The notes beneath the pieces were generated by a model, which saw only the letters and a program-made list of their open reading frames with translations, was not told the origin of the DNA and searched no databases. Positions 36,269 through 44,574 of a stretch of 64,000 bases of DNA are shown here, piece by piece. Both the position numbers and the translations under genes were made by a program. Within the stretch, counting starts at the first letter, position 1, and every line of letters begins with the position of its first letter. The stretch comes from Nocardia sp. CC227C (GTDB taxonomy: Bacteria; Actinomycetota; Actinomycetes; Mycobacteriales; Mycobacteriaceae): NCBI RefSeq assembly GCF_030767025.1, contig NZ_JASITE010000014.1, positions 143,537-207,536 of the forward strand, written 5' to 3'.

Positions 36269-37251
36269 CAGTACACCTGCCTGTATTTGCGGACCATCTG
36301 AATGCTGATCATGTTGATGATCAAAGTGATCACGAATAGCAGCGCGCCGACCGCGAACAGCGAGTAGTACACCGGACTGCCCTGCGGCGCGTCACCGCTG
36401 GCGATCTGGGCGATGAATCCGGTCATGGTCTGCGCGCCCTCACGTGGATCGAAGGACAGATGCGCACGGCTGCCCGCCGCGATCGTCACGATCATGGTCT
36501 CGCCGACCGCGCGGGAAATGCCAAGCACGATGGCGGCCACGATTCCGGACAGCGCGGCCGGAAAAACCACGAACAGCGTCGTTTTCATGCGATTCGCGCC
36601 CAGTGCGTACGAGCCCTGCCGCAGCGCCAGCGGTACGGCGGACATGGCGTCCTCGCTGAGCGAGGCAACCGTCGGCACGATCATGAAGCCCATGACGATG
36701 CCCGGCGCGAGGTTGGTGTAGATGCCGTCGAAGCTGACGAACCGCGCCAAGATCGGCGTGATCACCGTCAGTGCCAGGAAGCCGTACACCACGGTGGGAA
36801 TGCCCGCGAGAATCTCGAGCAGCGGCTTGAGAATGCGCCGAGCCCGCTCCGGTGCGTACTCGCTGAGGTACACCGCCGCACCCAGTCCGAGGGGCACCGC
36901 GACCACCAGCGAGATCGCGGTGATCATCAGGGTGGACACCACCAGCGGCAGCACACCCCAGGACTTGTCGTCCCAGTCGAACTTGTCGCCGAACGCCGCG
37001 GTCCACTCGGTGCCGAAGAGGAACTCGGTGATCCCGACGTGCCGGAAGAATTCGCCCAGCGGTAGGAACAGCGACGCCACGATGCCGGCGGTGACGACGA
37101 CCGACAGCAGCGCCGAACCCAGCAGCGCCAGCCGGATGACCTTCTCGCCGATCCGGGAACTCTGCGGTGACAGGTCGATCGGCGGACCCTGCCAGCCCGA
37201 AGGGCCGCCCGGTTCCGGACGGCCTTCGGAGTTCGTGGTGCGGACGGTCAC
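36268..37251 (-). CDS. pstC: Phosphate ABC transporter permease PstC
   Basis: Partner of PstA, 327 residues, with about six helices after a 30-residue cytoplasmic N-terminus. YLSEYAPERARRILKPLLEI (PstC block), GIPTVVYGFLALTVITPILA and ISRAVGETMIVTIAAGSRAH are characteristic. Its start overlaps the pstS stop by four bases. Confidence 0.95.
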   Translation of the reverse strand: MTVRTTNSEGRPEPGGPSGWQGPPIDLSPQSSRIGEKVIRLALLGSALLSVVVTAGIVASLFLPLGEFFRHVGITEFLFGTEWTAAFGDKFDWDDKSWGVLPLVVSTLMITAISLVVAVPLGLGAAVYLSEYAPERARRILKPLLEILAGIPTVVYGFLALTVITPILARFVSFDGIYTNLAPGIVMGFMIVPTVASLSEDAMSAVPLALRQGSYALGANRMKTTLFVVFPAALSGIVAAIVLGISRAVGETMIVTIAAGSRAHLSFDPREGAQTMTGFIAQIASGDAPQGSPVYYSLFAVGALLFVITLIINMISIQMVRKYRQVY

Positions 37252-38207
37252 TGTCCAGCCTTGGCCTGGAGGTCAGCCAGATCCTGGCGCGCCTTGTCCT
37301 TCTGGGCGGCGGTCATGGGCACGAACAGCGCCGCCGTCACGATCTCGTCGTTGTTGTCGATGTAGTACTTCGCGAACTCGGCCACCTGCGGCTTGGCCAG
37401 GCCGTCGTCGGAGACGTAGATGAACAGGGGACGGCCCAGCGGCGCGTAGGAGCCGTCCTGCGTGGCCTCGACGGAGGGCGCCACACAGCCGTCACCGCCG
37501 TCGATCTCGACCGCGCGCAGCCGATCCGCGTTCTCCTCGAAGTACGAGAAGCCGAAGTAGCCCATCCCGCCCTTCGCCCCGGCGACGCCTTGAACGGTGA
37601 TGTTGTCGTCCTCGCTGGGGTTGTAGTCGGTTCGGCTGGCGCCCTCCTCGCCGTTGATCGCGTCGGTGAAGTAGTCGAAGGTGCCCGAATCCGCACCCGC
37701 GCCGTACAGGCCCAGCGGCTCGTCCGGGAAGGACGGATCGACCTGGTTCCAGTTGTTCACCGTCGAGCCGGGCTCCCAGATCGTCCTCAACTGGTCGACC
37801 GTCAGGCAGGTGGCCCAGGTGTTCTCCTTGTTGACCACCACGGTGAGGGCGTCATTCGCCACCTGCAGCGGGCTGAACTGCACACCGTTGTCGGCGCACA
37901 GTTGCGCCTCCGAATCCTTGATCGGGCGTGAGGCATCCGAGATGTCGGTCTCGGCGACGCAGAACTTCTTGAAACCGCCACCGGTGCCGGAGGTGCCGAC
38001 CGTGACCTGCACGCCGGGGTTCTCGCCCATGAACAGTTCGGCCGCGGCGGAGGACAGCGGCTCCACGGTGGAGGAGCCGTCGATCACGACCGGTCCCGAT
38101 AGTTCCTCGCCGTTGCCGGAATCGCCTCCGCCGCAAGCGGTCAGGGTCATCGCGGTGACGGCGCCGAGTACCAGCACGGGTGCACGCTTGAACTGGCGCA
38201 TCGTCAT
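37248..38207 (-). CDS. pstS: Phosphate-binding lipoprotein PstS
   Basis: Periplasmic-type phosphate binder tethered by lipid, 319 residues, lipobox TLTAC. The phosphate-coordination segments DGSSTVEPLSSAAAELF, VGTSGTGGGFKKFCVAETDI and SRPIKDSEA are typical, and FDYFTDAINGEEGASRTDY follows. High phosphate selectivity would matter when arsenate is present. The Met at 38207 starts the lipoprotein signal; the frame continues 19 codons upstream without a ribosome site. First gene of the pst unit, 155 bases downstream of arsA on the same strand. Confidence 0.95.
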   Translation of the reverse strand: MTMRQFKRAPVLVLGAVTAMTLTACGGGDSGNGEELSGPVVIDGSSTVEPLSSAAAELFMGENPGVQVTVGTSGTGGGFKKFCVAETDISDASRPIKDSEAQLCADNGVQFSPLQVANDALTVVVNKENTWATCLTVDQLRTIWEPGSTVNNWNQVDPSFPDEPLGLYGAGADSGTFDYFTDAINGEEGASRTDYNPSEDDNITVQGVAGAKGGMGYFGFSYFEENADRLRAVEIDGGDGCVAPSVEATQDGSYAPLGRPLFIYVSDDGLAKPQVAEFAKYYIDNNDEIVTAALFVPMTAAQKDKARQDLADLQAKAGQ

Positions 38208-38293
38208 GGTGGATTGCCTTCCTGTTCGAATCCCGTGCCCTGCCACCGCGGCTGGACTCCTCATCGCGGGATTCTTGTATCGAAAGATTTGGA

Positions 38294-38311
38294 TCTAAAC
38301 GAGGGGTGAAC
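38294..38311 (-). promoter_or_regulatory. Candidate PHO box upstream of pstS
   Basis: Read on the minus strand: GTTCACC, 4 bases, then GTTTAGA, i.e. two 7-base direct repeats at 11-base spacing, the arrangement of PhoP boxes in Streptomyces (GTTCACC repeats). It lies 87-104 bases before the pstS start. Confidence 0.55.
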
Positions 38312-38362
38312 AGGAGGCGGACTTCGCACCTAATGAACGATAAATTTCGATTCAGTCGGCGG

Positions 38363-40144
38363 TCAGCGCGCACCGAGTCGCGCGTTGTCGCACGGCGTTC
38401 CGGCGAGTGCTGCCAGCGCGGCGACGCCGGTGGGGTCGGTGACCTGTGTCGGCACGACGGCCAGGCGGGCAGGGGGTCCGGCGGTTACCCGACTGATCTC
38501 GTCCACCTCACGGATGGCTCGACGGCGCAGCAGCGGTGCGGTGGGGCCGGCTGCGGCCAGCGAGTTGTTGATCACCCAGGCCCACGGCCGGATTCCCGCG
38601 CGTTCGAGATCGGCGGCCAGCTCGGTGGCCTCGAGGACGGGTGTTCGTTCGGGGAGCGTGACGACGACGACCTTGGTGTGCGCGGGGTCCCGCAAGCGCA
38701 TGAGCGGTGTGGTGTACGCCCGCGAATCGCCCAGCTGCCGGGCGATTTCGCGATGGTAGGAGCCCGTCGCGTCCAGCAGCAGCAACGTATGTCCGGTCGG
38801 TGCGGTGTCGACGATGACGAATCGCCGCCGGGCCTCGTGCACGACGCGTGAGAATGCCTGGAACACCGCGACTTCCTCGATACAGGGCGAGCGCAGGTCC
38901 TCGGCGAGCGCCGCCCGGCCCGCGGCGTCGAGGGCCGCACCCTTCGTGGTCAGGACTCGTTCGCGGTAGGCCGCGGTGGCCTCGGCCGGATCTATGCGTG
39001 AGACTTCGAGATTCGCGATGCCGTCGTCGAGTGTGGTGTGCACATGTGCGGCGGGATCGGTGGTGGTGAGATGCACATCGTGGCCGCGGGCAGCGAGTGC
39101 CACGGCGAGCGCGGCGGCGGTGGTGGTCTTACCCACCCCGCCCTTGCCCACGCAGAGGACGAGTCCGCACCCGCCCTCGGCCAGCTCGTCGACGAGAGCC
39201 GCCAGCGGAGCTTCCGGGGCCGCGATCGGTTGGTGTGGCGGTCCGGCAGCGTTCTCCCGCCGGTCGAAGAACGTGGTGAGTGCGTCGACCCCGATGATGT
39301 CGGTGGCGGCCAGCTCGATCTGGTCGCGCGGAAGCGACGCCAGCGTCCGAGGCATGCGCGCGAGTGCCGACTGTTCGCGGCGGCGGAGGGCGTCGGCCAG
39401 TGGATCGTCATCGTCGGCCGCGGGCAGCAGGGCATTGAGGACCAGGTGGGCACCGTCGATGCCGGTGTCGGCGAGTTCGGTTCGGGTGCGGGCGATCTCG
39501 GCCAAGGCGGCGGTATGCGCACGGGCGACCAGAACCAGGCGGCTGCGCGATGGATCCCGCAGCGCGGCGACGGCGGCGGCGTAATCGGCGCGCTGCTTGT
39601 CCAGCCCCGTCAGCGGACCCAGGCACGACGCGTCACCGGTGCCGCGGTCGAGGAACTCCGTCCAGGCGCCAGGCAATTGCAGCAGCCGAATGGTGTGTCC
39701 GGTGGGCGCGGTGTCGAAGACGATGTGGTCGAACTCGTCTCCCACATTGTCGGCCAGCAACGCGGTGAACTCGTTGAACGAGGCGATCTCGGTGGTGCAC
39801 GATCCCGACAGCTGTTCGGTGATCGTCTCGATCTCCTTGGCGGGCAGCAAGTTCCGTACCGGACCGATGATTCGCTCCCGATACGCGGCCGCGGTTTCCT
39901 GCGGATCGATCTCCAGCAGCGACAGGCCCGGCAGTGACGGCACAACGGTGCGCGTGGCGCCCACCCGCAGCCCGAATACGTGCCCGAGGTTGGAGGCCGG
40001 GTCCGTGCTCACCAGCAGCACCCGACGGCCTCGCCGCGCCAGCGCGACCGCGCCGGCACAGGCGACCGAGGTCTTGCCCACCCCGCCCTTGCCGGTGAAC
40101 AGCAGGAATCGGGGCGCGTCGGTCAGGAATCGCATGTCCGCCAT
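38363..40144 (-). CDS. arsA: Arsenite/antimonite-transporting ATPase ArsA (two-domain)
   Basis: A 593-residue tandem ATPase that couples ATP to arsenite efflux through a membrane carrier. Each half has its own P-loop: FTGKGGVGKTSVACA near residue 15 and CVGKGGVGKTTTAAALA near residue 330; DTAPTGHTIRLLQL and DTAPTGHTLLLLDA are the two signal-transduction motifs. The metal-binding Cys (CTTEI and CIEEV regions) are conserved. The Met at 40144 (MADMRF) is chosen; MRF at 40135 is an alternative. Overlap-like spacing of five bases from arsD. Confidence 0.95.
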   Translation of the reverse strand: MADMRFLTDAPRFLLFTGKGGVGKTSVACAGAVALARRGRRVLLVSTDPASNLGHVFGLRVGATRTVVPSLPGLSLLEIDPQETAAAYRERIIGPVRNLLPAKEIETITEQLSGSCTTEIASFNEFTALLADNVGDEFDHIVFDTAPTGHTIRLLQLPGAWTEFLDRGTGDASCLGPLTGLDKQRADYAAAVAALRDPSRSRLVLVARAHTAALAEIARTRTELADTGIDGAHLVLNALLPAADDDDPLADALRRREQSALARMPRTLASLPRDQIELAATDIIGVDALTTFFDRRENAAGPPHQPIAAPEAPLAALVDELAEGGCGLVLCVGKGGVGKTTTAAALAVALAARGHDVHLTTTDPAAHVHTTLDDGIANLEVSRIDPAEATAAYRERVLTTKGAALDAAGRAALAEDLRSPCIEEVAVFQAFSRVVHEARRRFVIVDTAPTGHTLLLLDATGSYHREIARQLGDSRAYTTPLMRLRDPAHTKVVVVTLPERTPVLEATELAADLERAGIRPWAWVINNSLAAAGPTAPLLRRRAIREVDEISRVTAGPPARLAVVPTQVTDPTGVAALAALAGTPCDNARLGAR

Positions 40145-40149
40145 GGGTG

Positions 40150-40545
40150 TCAGCAACGTCCGTCCGGGCCGCAGCAATCCTCCGAGGACACTTCCAGCAG
40201 CTGCCCGCCCGCCGGCGGCGTGACAACCGATTGGGTGGTGTCGGGCAGTCCGGCCCAGCGGGCGAGTTCGCGGCGAGTCGGGTAGCGGCCGGTCAGCACC
40301 GTGACACCGTCGACGAGTACGAGCGGCAGACCTTCGGACCCGGTCAGCTCCAGGAATCGTCGAGCCGTGTCGTCGGCGGCGAAGGCCATCGGATCACCGG
40401 CCAGATTGTGCCGGGTGACCGTCCCGCCCTGTCTGGTCACCCAGTCCAGGTCGGCGGAGATCTCGACCAGGGACTGGTCCACCTCGGGGCCGCAGATTCC
40501 GGTGTTGCAGCACAGCGCGGGCTCGAAGATCTCGATGGTGCTCAT
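40150..40545 (-). CDS. arsD: ArsD arsenite metallochaperone
   Basis: A 131-residue protein that delivers As(III) to ArsA. Cys12-Cys13 and Cys18 in LCCNTGICG are the essential chaperone triad, and a C-terminal Cys124-Cys125...Cys131 set (DCCGPDGRC) matches the second Cys pair of E. coli-type ArsD. It overlaps the end of arsC by four bases and precedes arsA by five. Its own repressor role is weak in other species. Confidence 0.95.
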   Translation of the reverse strand: MSTIEIFEPALCCNTGICGPEVDQSLVEISADLDWVTRQGGTVTRHNLAGDPMAFAADDTARRFLELTGSEGLPLVLVDGVTVLTGRYPTRRELARWAGLPDTTQSVVTPPAGGQLLEVSSEDCCGPDGRC

Positions 40546-40964
40546 TTGGAGGGCTCGTCGGCGCCCGGCAGGATCTCGGAGATCAGTTCCTCGACGCGCT
40601 TGCGGATTTCGTCGCGGATCGGCCGGACCGCTTCGACCCCCTTGCCCGCGGGATCTTCGAGTGCCCAGTCGCGGTAGTCCACGCCGGGGAAGTACGGGCA
40701 GGCGTCACCGCAGCCCATCGTGATCACGACCGTGGAGGCTTCGACGGCATCCGGGGTGAGGATCTTCGGAGACTGATCGGTTATATCGATGCCCACTTCC
40801 GCCATGGCCTCCACCGCGGCCGGGTTCAGCGAGTCGCCCGGCGCGCTGCCGGCGGAGCGGACCTCGATGTCATCGCCCGCGAGGTGCGACAGAAACCCCT
40901 GGGCCATCTGGGAACGACCGGCATTGTGTACGCAAACGAACAGGACACTGGGCTTTTCTGTCAT
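40542..40964 (-). CDS. arsC: Arsenate reductase, low-molecular-weight phosphatase type
   Basis: Reduces arsenate to arsenite, 140 residues. Cys11 in CVHNAGRSQM forms the CX5R phosphatase-like nucleophile loop; Cys85 and Cys89 in GCGDACPYFPG give the thiol relay expected for thioredoxin-coupled enzymes (rather than the single-Cys mycothiol type). DWALEDPAGKG is the acid/substrate block. The start is Met 40964, with AAAGG ten bases upstream. Third gene of the ars operon. Confidence 0.94.
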   Translation of the reverse strand: MTEKPSVLFVCVHNAGRSQMAQGFLSHLAGDDIEVRSAGSAPGDSLNPAAVEAMAEVGIDITDQSPKILTPDAVEASTVVITMGCGDACPYFPGVDYRDWALEDPAGKGVEAVRPIRDEIRKRVEELISEILPGADEPSK

Positions 40965-41042
40965 GAGACAAGACCTTTCGGTGAGTGCGAGTGGATCGGC
41001 TGCAGGGGCGACGGCCATAGCGGTCCAGAGCGAGTTCGCCGG

Positions 41043-42146
41043 TCATGATGGAGTGCCGGTGCTGGTAGCCACGGTGGTCCGCACGGGGGGGAAGCGATTC
41101 CGCAGTGCCAGCGACACATACACGAGCGCGACCAGGACGGGCACCTCGATCAGCGGACCGACCACACCGGCCAGCGCCTGCCCCGAGGTCGCACCATAGG
41201 TGGCGATGGCGACCGCGATGGCCAATTCGAAGTTGTTGCCCGCCGCGGTGAACGCGAGCGTGGTGGTGCGCTCGTAACCCAGGCCCAGCACCGCACCCAG
41301 TGCGTAACCGCCACCCCACATGAGCGCGAAGTACACCAGCAGCGGCAGCGCGATCCGCGCGACATCCCAGGGCCGACTGGTGATCTGATCACCCTGCAGC
41401 GCGAACAGCAGCACGATCGTGAACAACAACCCGTACAAAGCCCAGGGGCCGACCTTCGGCAGGAACTTCTGCTCGTACCACTCCCGCCCGCGCGTGCGCT
41501 CGCCGAGGCGACGCGACAGGTAGCCGGCCAGCAACGGCACACCGAGGAAGATGATCACCGATTTGGCGATCTGCCACGGCGAGGCATCGATGGTGGTCTG
41601 TTCCAGGCCGAGCCAGCCCGGCAACACCGACAGATAGAACCAGCCCAGTACCGCGAACATTACGACCTGGAACACCGAGTTCAATGCCACCAGCACGGCG
41701 GCGGCCTCGCGGTCGCCGCAGGCCAGATCATTCCAAATGATCACCATGGCGATGCAGCGCGCCAAGCCGACGATGATCAGCCCGGTCCGGTACTCCGGCA
41801 GATCCGGCAGCATCAGCCACGCCAACGCGAACATCAAGGCCGGGCCGAGCACCCAGTTCAACAGCAGCGAACTCGCCAGCAACTTGCGATCACCGGTGAC
41901 CGCATCGAGCCGGTCGTAGCGCACCTTCGCCAGCACCGGGTACATCATGATCAGCAAACCGATCGCGATCGGCAGCGAGATGCCGTCGATCTGCACCTTC
42001 TCCAGCGCGGTGTTCAGCCCCGGGATCATCCGCCCGAGCAGCAACCCCGCCACCATCGCGACGCCGATCCACACCGGCAGAAAGCGGTCCAGCGTCGACA
42101 GCTTGCCGACCACACCGCGCTCGGCGGTCATCGTCTCCGCGCTCAC
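41043..42146 (-). CDS. Acr3-family arsenite permease
   Basis: A 367-residue ten-helix arsenite exporter. GLARCIAMVIIWNDLACGD holds the Cys of helix 4 needed for arsenite transport, ALNSVFQVVMFAVLGWFYL follows, and FTAAGNNFELAIAVAI is the helix 9 signature. The start at GTG 42146 overlaps the arsR stop (GTGA); Met at 42131 is a possible shorter start. Paired with ArsA it forms an ATP-driven pump, less common than ArsB-ArsA but known in ArsDA-Acr3 systems. Confidence 0.95.
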   Translation of the reverse strand: MSAETMTAERGVVGKLSTLDRFLPVWIGVAMVAGLLLGRMIPGLNTALEKVQIDGISLPIAIGLLIMMYPVLAKVRYDRLDAVTGDRKLLASSLLLNWVLGPALMFALAWLMLPDLPEYRTGLIIVGLARCIAMVIIWNDLACGDREAAAVLVALNSVFQVVMFAVLGWFYLSVLPGWLGLEQTTIDASPWQIAKSVIIFLGVPLLAGYLSRRLGERTRGREWYEQKFLPKVGPWALYGLLFTIVLLFALQGDQITSRPWDVARIALPLLVYFALMWGGGYALGAVLGLGYERTTTLAFTAAGNNFELAIAVAIATYGATSGQALAGVVGPLIEVPVLVALVYVSLALRNRFPPVRTTVATSTGTPS

Positions 42147-42520
42147 GCGCCCACTCCCATCGCCACACCGCTCTCGATCAACAGAAACTCCGAAAGCGTC
42201 TGCAGTGCTTCGGGAATCACCCGGTAATACACCCACGACGCACGGCGCTCACTGTCCAGCAGCCCGGCCTCGCGCAGCACCTTCAGATGATGCGAAATCG
42301 TGGGCTGTGTCAGATCGATGCCCTCCGACAGGTCGCATACGCACGCCTCCCGTCCCTCGCGGCTCGCGATCGCGCTCAGCAGCCGCAGCCGCACCGGGTC
42401 CGACAGCGCTTTGAACACACTCGCCAGCTCTGTCGCAGTGTCGCTGGTCAGCGGTTCGCGCACGACCGGTGCGGCGGAACACGCCAGGTCAGGCGTCATC
42501 GGAAGGTTCGACTTCGACAT
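42143..42520 (-). CDS. arsR: ArsR repressor of the ars operon
   Basis: A 125-residue ArsR/SmtB protein with FKALSDPVRLRLLSAIA, the arsenite-sensing motif EACVCDLSEG (Cys-x-Cys on the recognition helix) and QPTISHHLKVLREAGL. The frame continues to 42559 but Met at 42520 is the natural start, placed six bases after a TATAGG-like element. ATATTGACAGCTATCGAAG (42527-42545) just upstream is the likely operator. First gene of arsR-acr3-arsC-arsD-arsA. Confidence 0.93.
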   Translation of the reverse strand: MSKSNLPMTPDLACSAAPVVREPLTSDTATELASVFKALSDPVRLRLLSAIASREGREACVCDLSEGIDLTQPTISHHLKVLREAGLLDSERRASWVYYRVIPEALQTLSEFLLIESGVAMGVGA

Positions 42521-42689
42521 ACGCCTATATTGACAGCTATCGAAGTAGCATGCAAGCAAACGATTGGTGAACTCAGTTCAGCGGTAGGACGCGTCGGCAC
42601 CGCGAAGAGTTCGCCGCTCGACGCCTCGCCCACCCGCGCGGACCGGACCGTGCGGCAGGCGGCGGATCACCGCACCGCTGTCGGTGCGT

Positions 42690-43055
42690 TCATGGTGTTT
42701 CGGTGGGGTCGCGGCGCTGGTCGAGGGTGTGGTGCAGTTCGGTATTGAGGCGTTGGGCCTCGGCGAGCTGGTCTTCGAGGATGACGATGCGGCAGGCGGC
42801 GTCGAGGGTGTCGCCGGCGTCGACCAGTTCGCGCACACGGGCGGCGATACGCAGCTGGTAGCGCGAGTAGCGGCGGTGTCCGCCCGCCGAGCGTTGCGGG
42901 GTCAGCAGCTGCGCGGCGTCGAGGCCGCGCAGGAACGCCGGGGTCACACCGAGGATCGCCGCGGCCCGGCCCATGGAATACGCGGGGTAGGTGTCGTCAT
43001 CTAGTTTGTCGGCGGCACTGTGACCGCCGGTGGGGTGGGGGTTGGGTTGCTGCAC
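42690..43055 (-). CDS. MerR-like helix-turn-helix regulator
   Basis: A 121-residue protein with a MerR-type DNA-binding domain: YSMGRAAAILGVTPAFLRG (first wing region) and SAGGHRRYSRYQLRIAARVR (the R-R-Y motif), then a coiled coil LEDQLAEAQRLNTELHHTL. No effector domain or Cys is present, so the signal is unknown. GTG 43055 has AGAGG four bases upstream; the frame extends to 43085 (TTG). A terminator hairpin at 43093-43120 stands directly before it, so expression may depend on read-through of a leader RNA. Confidence 0.85.
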   Translation of the reverse strand: MQQPNPHPTGGHSAADKLDDDTYPAYSMGRAAAILGVTPAFLRGLDAAQLLTPQRSAGGHRRYSRYQLRIAARVRELVDAGDTLDAACRIVILEDQLAEAQRLNTELHHTLDQRRDPTETP

Positions 43056-43092
43056 GGGGCCTCTCGGGTTCAACGTCGGGTTCAACGCGGAC

Positions 43093-43120
43093 AGGCCCCG
43101 GCGCGACAGCGCCGGGGCCT
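43093..43120 (-). terminator. Strong hairpin, 12-bp stem
   Basis: AGGCCCCGGCGC, loop GACA, GCGCCGGGGCCT. It ends a minus-strand transcript or acts as an attenuator for the MerR-like gene that starts 38 bases later. No T run follows. Confidence 0.85.
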
Positions 43121-43430
43121 GAGATCTACGAAGGGGGGAATTGATTCATTACTGTCTACCGGCCCGTCAGAGCCGTTCTTGCACGCCGCATCCGATGTTC
43201 TCCGGGATGCGGAACCGATAACCAACTGCTCAGAGAACCACCTCCTGGACCGCCGATGTTTCTACGCTGCTTGCGAACTCGATAGCTCGATCTTGTCTCG
43301 TCCCCTTCCGGCGAGTCCGGCCAACTGCGCCGGGTCCGTCTTCCATTCGCCGGAAGGGGACGGTGGAACCTACTTCTTTCCGGGCAGTTCACCTGCCCGG
43401 CCGCTGGACTTCATTGATTCGAACGAGACC
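43093..43430 (-). ncRNA. Candidate structured non-coding RNA or regulatory leader
   Basis: No long frame with good coding character runs through this stretch. On the minus strand a promoter-like TAGACA (about 43453) and TATAGA (about 43435) precede in order: a hairpin at 43380-43400 (8-bp stem, 5-base loop), a hairpin at 43303-43362 with 14-bp perfect arms around 32 bases, one at 43186-43212 (8-bp arms), and the terminator at 43093-43120. Short peptides can be read, e.g. MKSSGRAGELPGKK near 43409, but none looks like a gene. It is not tmRNA (no CCA-tail or tag motif) nor RNase P RNA (no P4 core seen). A 6S/Ms1-like or attenuating leader role is a guess. Confidence 0.4.
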
Positions 43431-43553
43431 GACTCTATACTGCCTCGTGCCGAATGTCTACACCCGGCACGGTAGATTTTCGCCTGCCGACGGGTGTGCT
43501 TATGTCACCCCGGCGCACGGCTCCGGTGCGGGTGGTTCTCGACGCTGGCAGTA

Positions 43554-43567
43554 CCTTTACGTAAAGG
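43554..43567. promoter_or_regulatory. Perfect palindrome upstream of the SpeE-like gene
   Basis: CCTTTACGTAAAGG, 14 bases, 54 bases before the start codon, next to a TTGACA (43573-43578). Resembles a MerR- or GntR-type operator; the MerR-like gene upstream is a candidate binder. Confidence 0.55.
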
Positions 43568-43620
43568 CAATGTTGACAACGCGGTCGCCCGGCGGCTGCT
43601 CTGAGTAGCTGGAGGGTGAA

Positions 43621-44343
43621 TTGAGCGTCCGCTTCGAGGAACTGGGTTGGCAGCGCACGGAGATGGGGGAGATCAGTCTCCGGCGTCGATTCGACCCGAC
43701 GGTGCGCACCGATGTCTTCGAAGTGAAGCTCGATGACGAGTTTCTGATGTCGAGCCTGTTCACCGTCGCCGAGCAGGCGCTGGCTACTACGGGCCTCGCA
43801 CGCGCTGACGGTGGGGAGTTGGACGTTGTCGTCGGTGGCCTCGGATTGGGCTACACGGCGCAAGCGGCGCTCACCGACCCCCGGGTTCGGACGCTCACCG
43901 TCATCGAGTACTGCGCGGCGGTCGTCGACTGGCACGAGCGTGGCTTGCTGCCGGATGTGGTCGGACTTCTCTCCGATCCCCGGGTGTCGATCAGGTGCGA
44001 CGACTTCTTCGCCGCCGCCGCGAGTCCGGTGGGTTTCGATCCACACCTGCCCGGACGTTCCTACGACGCGGTGCTTCTGGATATCGACCACTCCCCGCGA
44101 CATGTACTCCACTCGCCGCACGGCGACTTCTACACGCCATCGGGATTGCGTGCACTCGCCACCCGGCTGCTGCCCGGCGGTGTCTTCGCGATGTGGTCGG
44201 ACGACGCGCCCGACCAGGAGTTCCTCGATGCGCTCGACAGCGTATTCGTCGACGTCGACGCGGAGCGCGTGTACTTCGACAACCCGCTCACCAGGGGAAA
44301 GTCCTCCGCCACAATCTATCTGGCTTCACGTCCTCGCTGTTGA
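43621..44343 (+). CDS. Spermidine synthase-like (SpeE-fold) methyltransferase homologue
   Basis: A 240-residue Rossmann methyltransferase-fold protein. VVVGGLGLGYTAQAALTDPR is the motif I region of SAM or dcSAM binding, TLTVIEYCAAVVDWH holds the acidic ribose ligand, and DAVLLDIDHSPRHVL is the SpeE-like active-site block; the propylamine-transferase gatekeeping residues are not clear. The start is TTG 43621, with GGAGGG five bases upstream. No neighbour belongs to polyamine synthesis, so its substrate is open. It lies between the ars core and the right-hand cassette. Confidence 0.8.
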   Translation: MSVRFEELGWQRTEMGEISLRRRFDPTVRTDVFEVKLDDEFLMSSLFTVAEQALATTGLARADGGELDVVVGGLGLGYTAQAALTDPRVRTLTVIEYCAAVVDWHERGLLPDVVGLLSDPRVSIRCDDFFAAAASPVGFDPHLPGRSYDAVLLDIDHSPRHVLHSPHGDFYTPSGLRALATRLLPGGVFAMWSDDAPDQEFLDALDSVFVDVDAERVYFDNPLTRGKSSATIYLASRPRC

Positions 44344-44574
44344 GGCGTGCCCTACGCAGGCAGCCGCGACAACCACCTCTGCTCAGGCGGCTCCAAGCAT
44401 GCCGCGGGCACGCCTTCGCCGAACGGACGCCAACGCGTCCTTGCGTGGAGTGGTTCAGCCCCTGGTCGAGTGCCCGTTGGGGGAGTGCGTTCTCCAGTTG
44501 CCGCACCAGCCGGTCCGCATCACGGCCGACGCCGCGCAGGGAGTTCGACGATGGGCTGCGCTGCCATTCGAGTT
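44344..44574 (-). other. Unassigned deletion-junction sequence
   Basis: About 230 bases between the SpeE-like gene and the truncated flavoprotein. On the minus strand one frame gives LRGVGRDADRLVRQLENALP and further Arg-rich sequence, which may be the tail of a lost gene, but no family was recognised. Coding is not supported. Confidence 0.4.

Noticed and set aside
43093..43430. tmRNA or RNase P RNA for the structured region
   Set aside because: No tRNA-like ends, no tag-peptide frame ending in ALAA, and no conserved RNase P core could be found.
43363..43608. 81-codon plus-strand frame between MerR-like and SpeE-like genes
   Set aside because: It crosses the minus-strand promoter and the palindrome and has no recognisable protein character.
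44344..44574. Possible small gene with LRGVGRDADRLVRQLENALP
   Set aside because: No start codon with a ribosome site; it is continuous with the truncated flavoprotein and probably leftover sequence.
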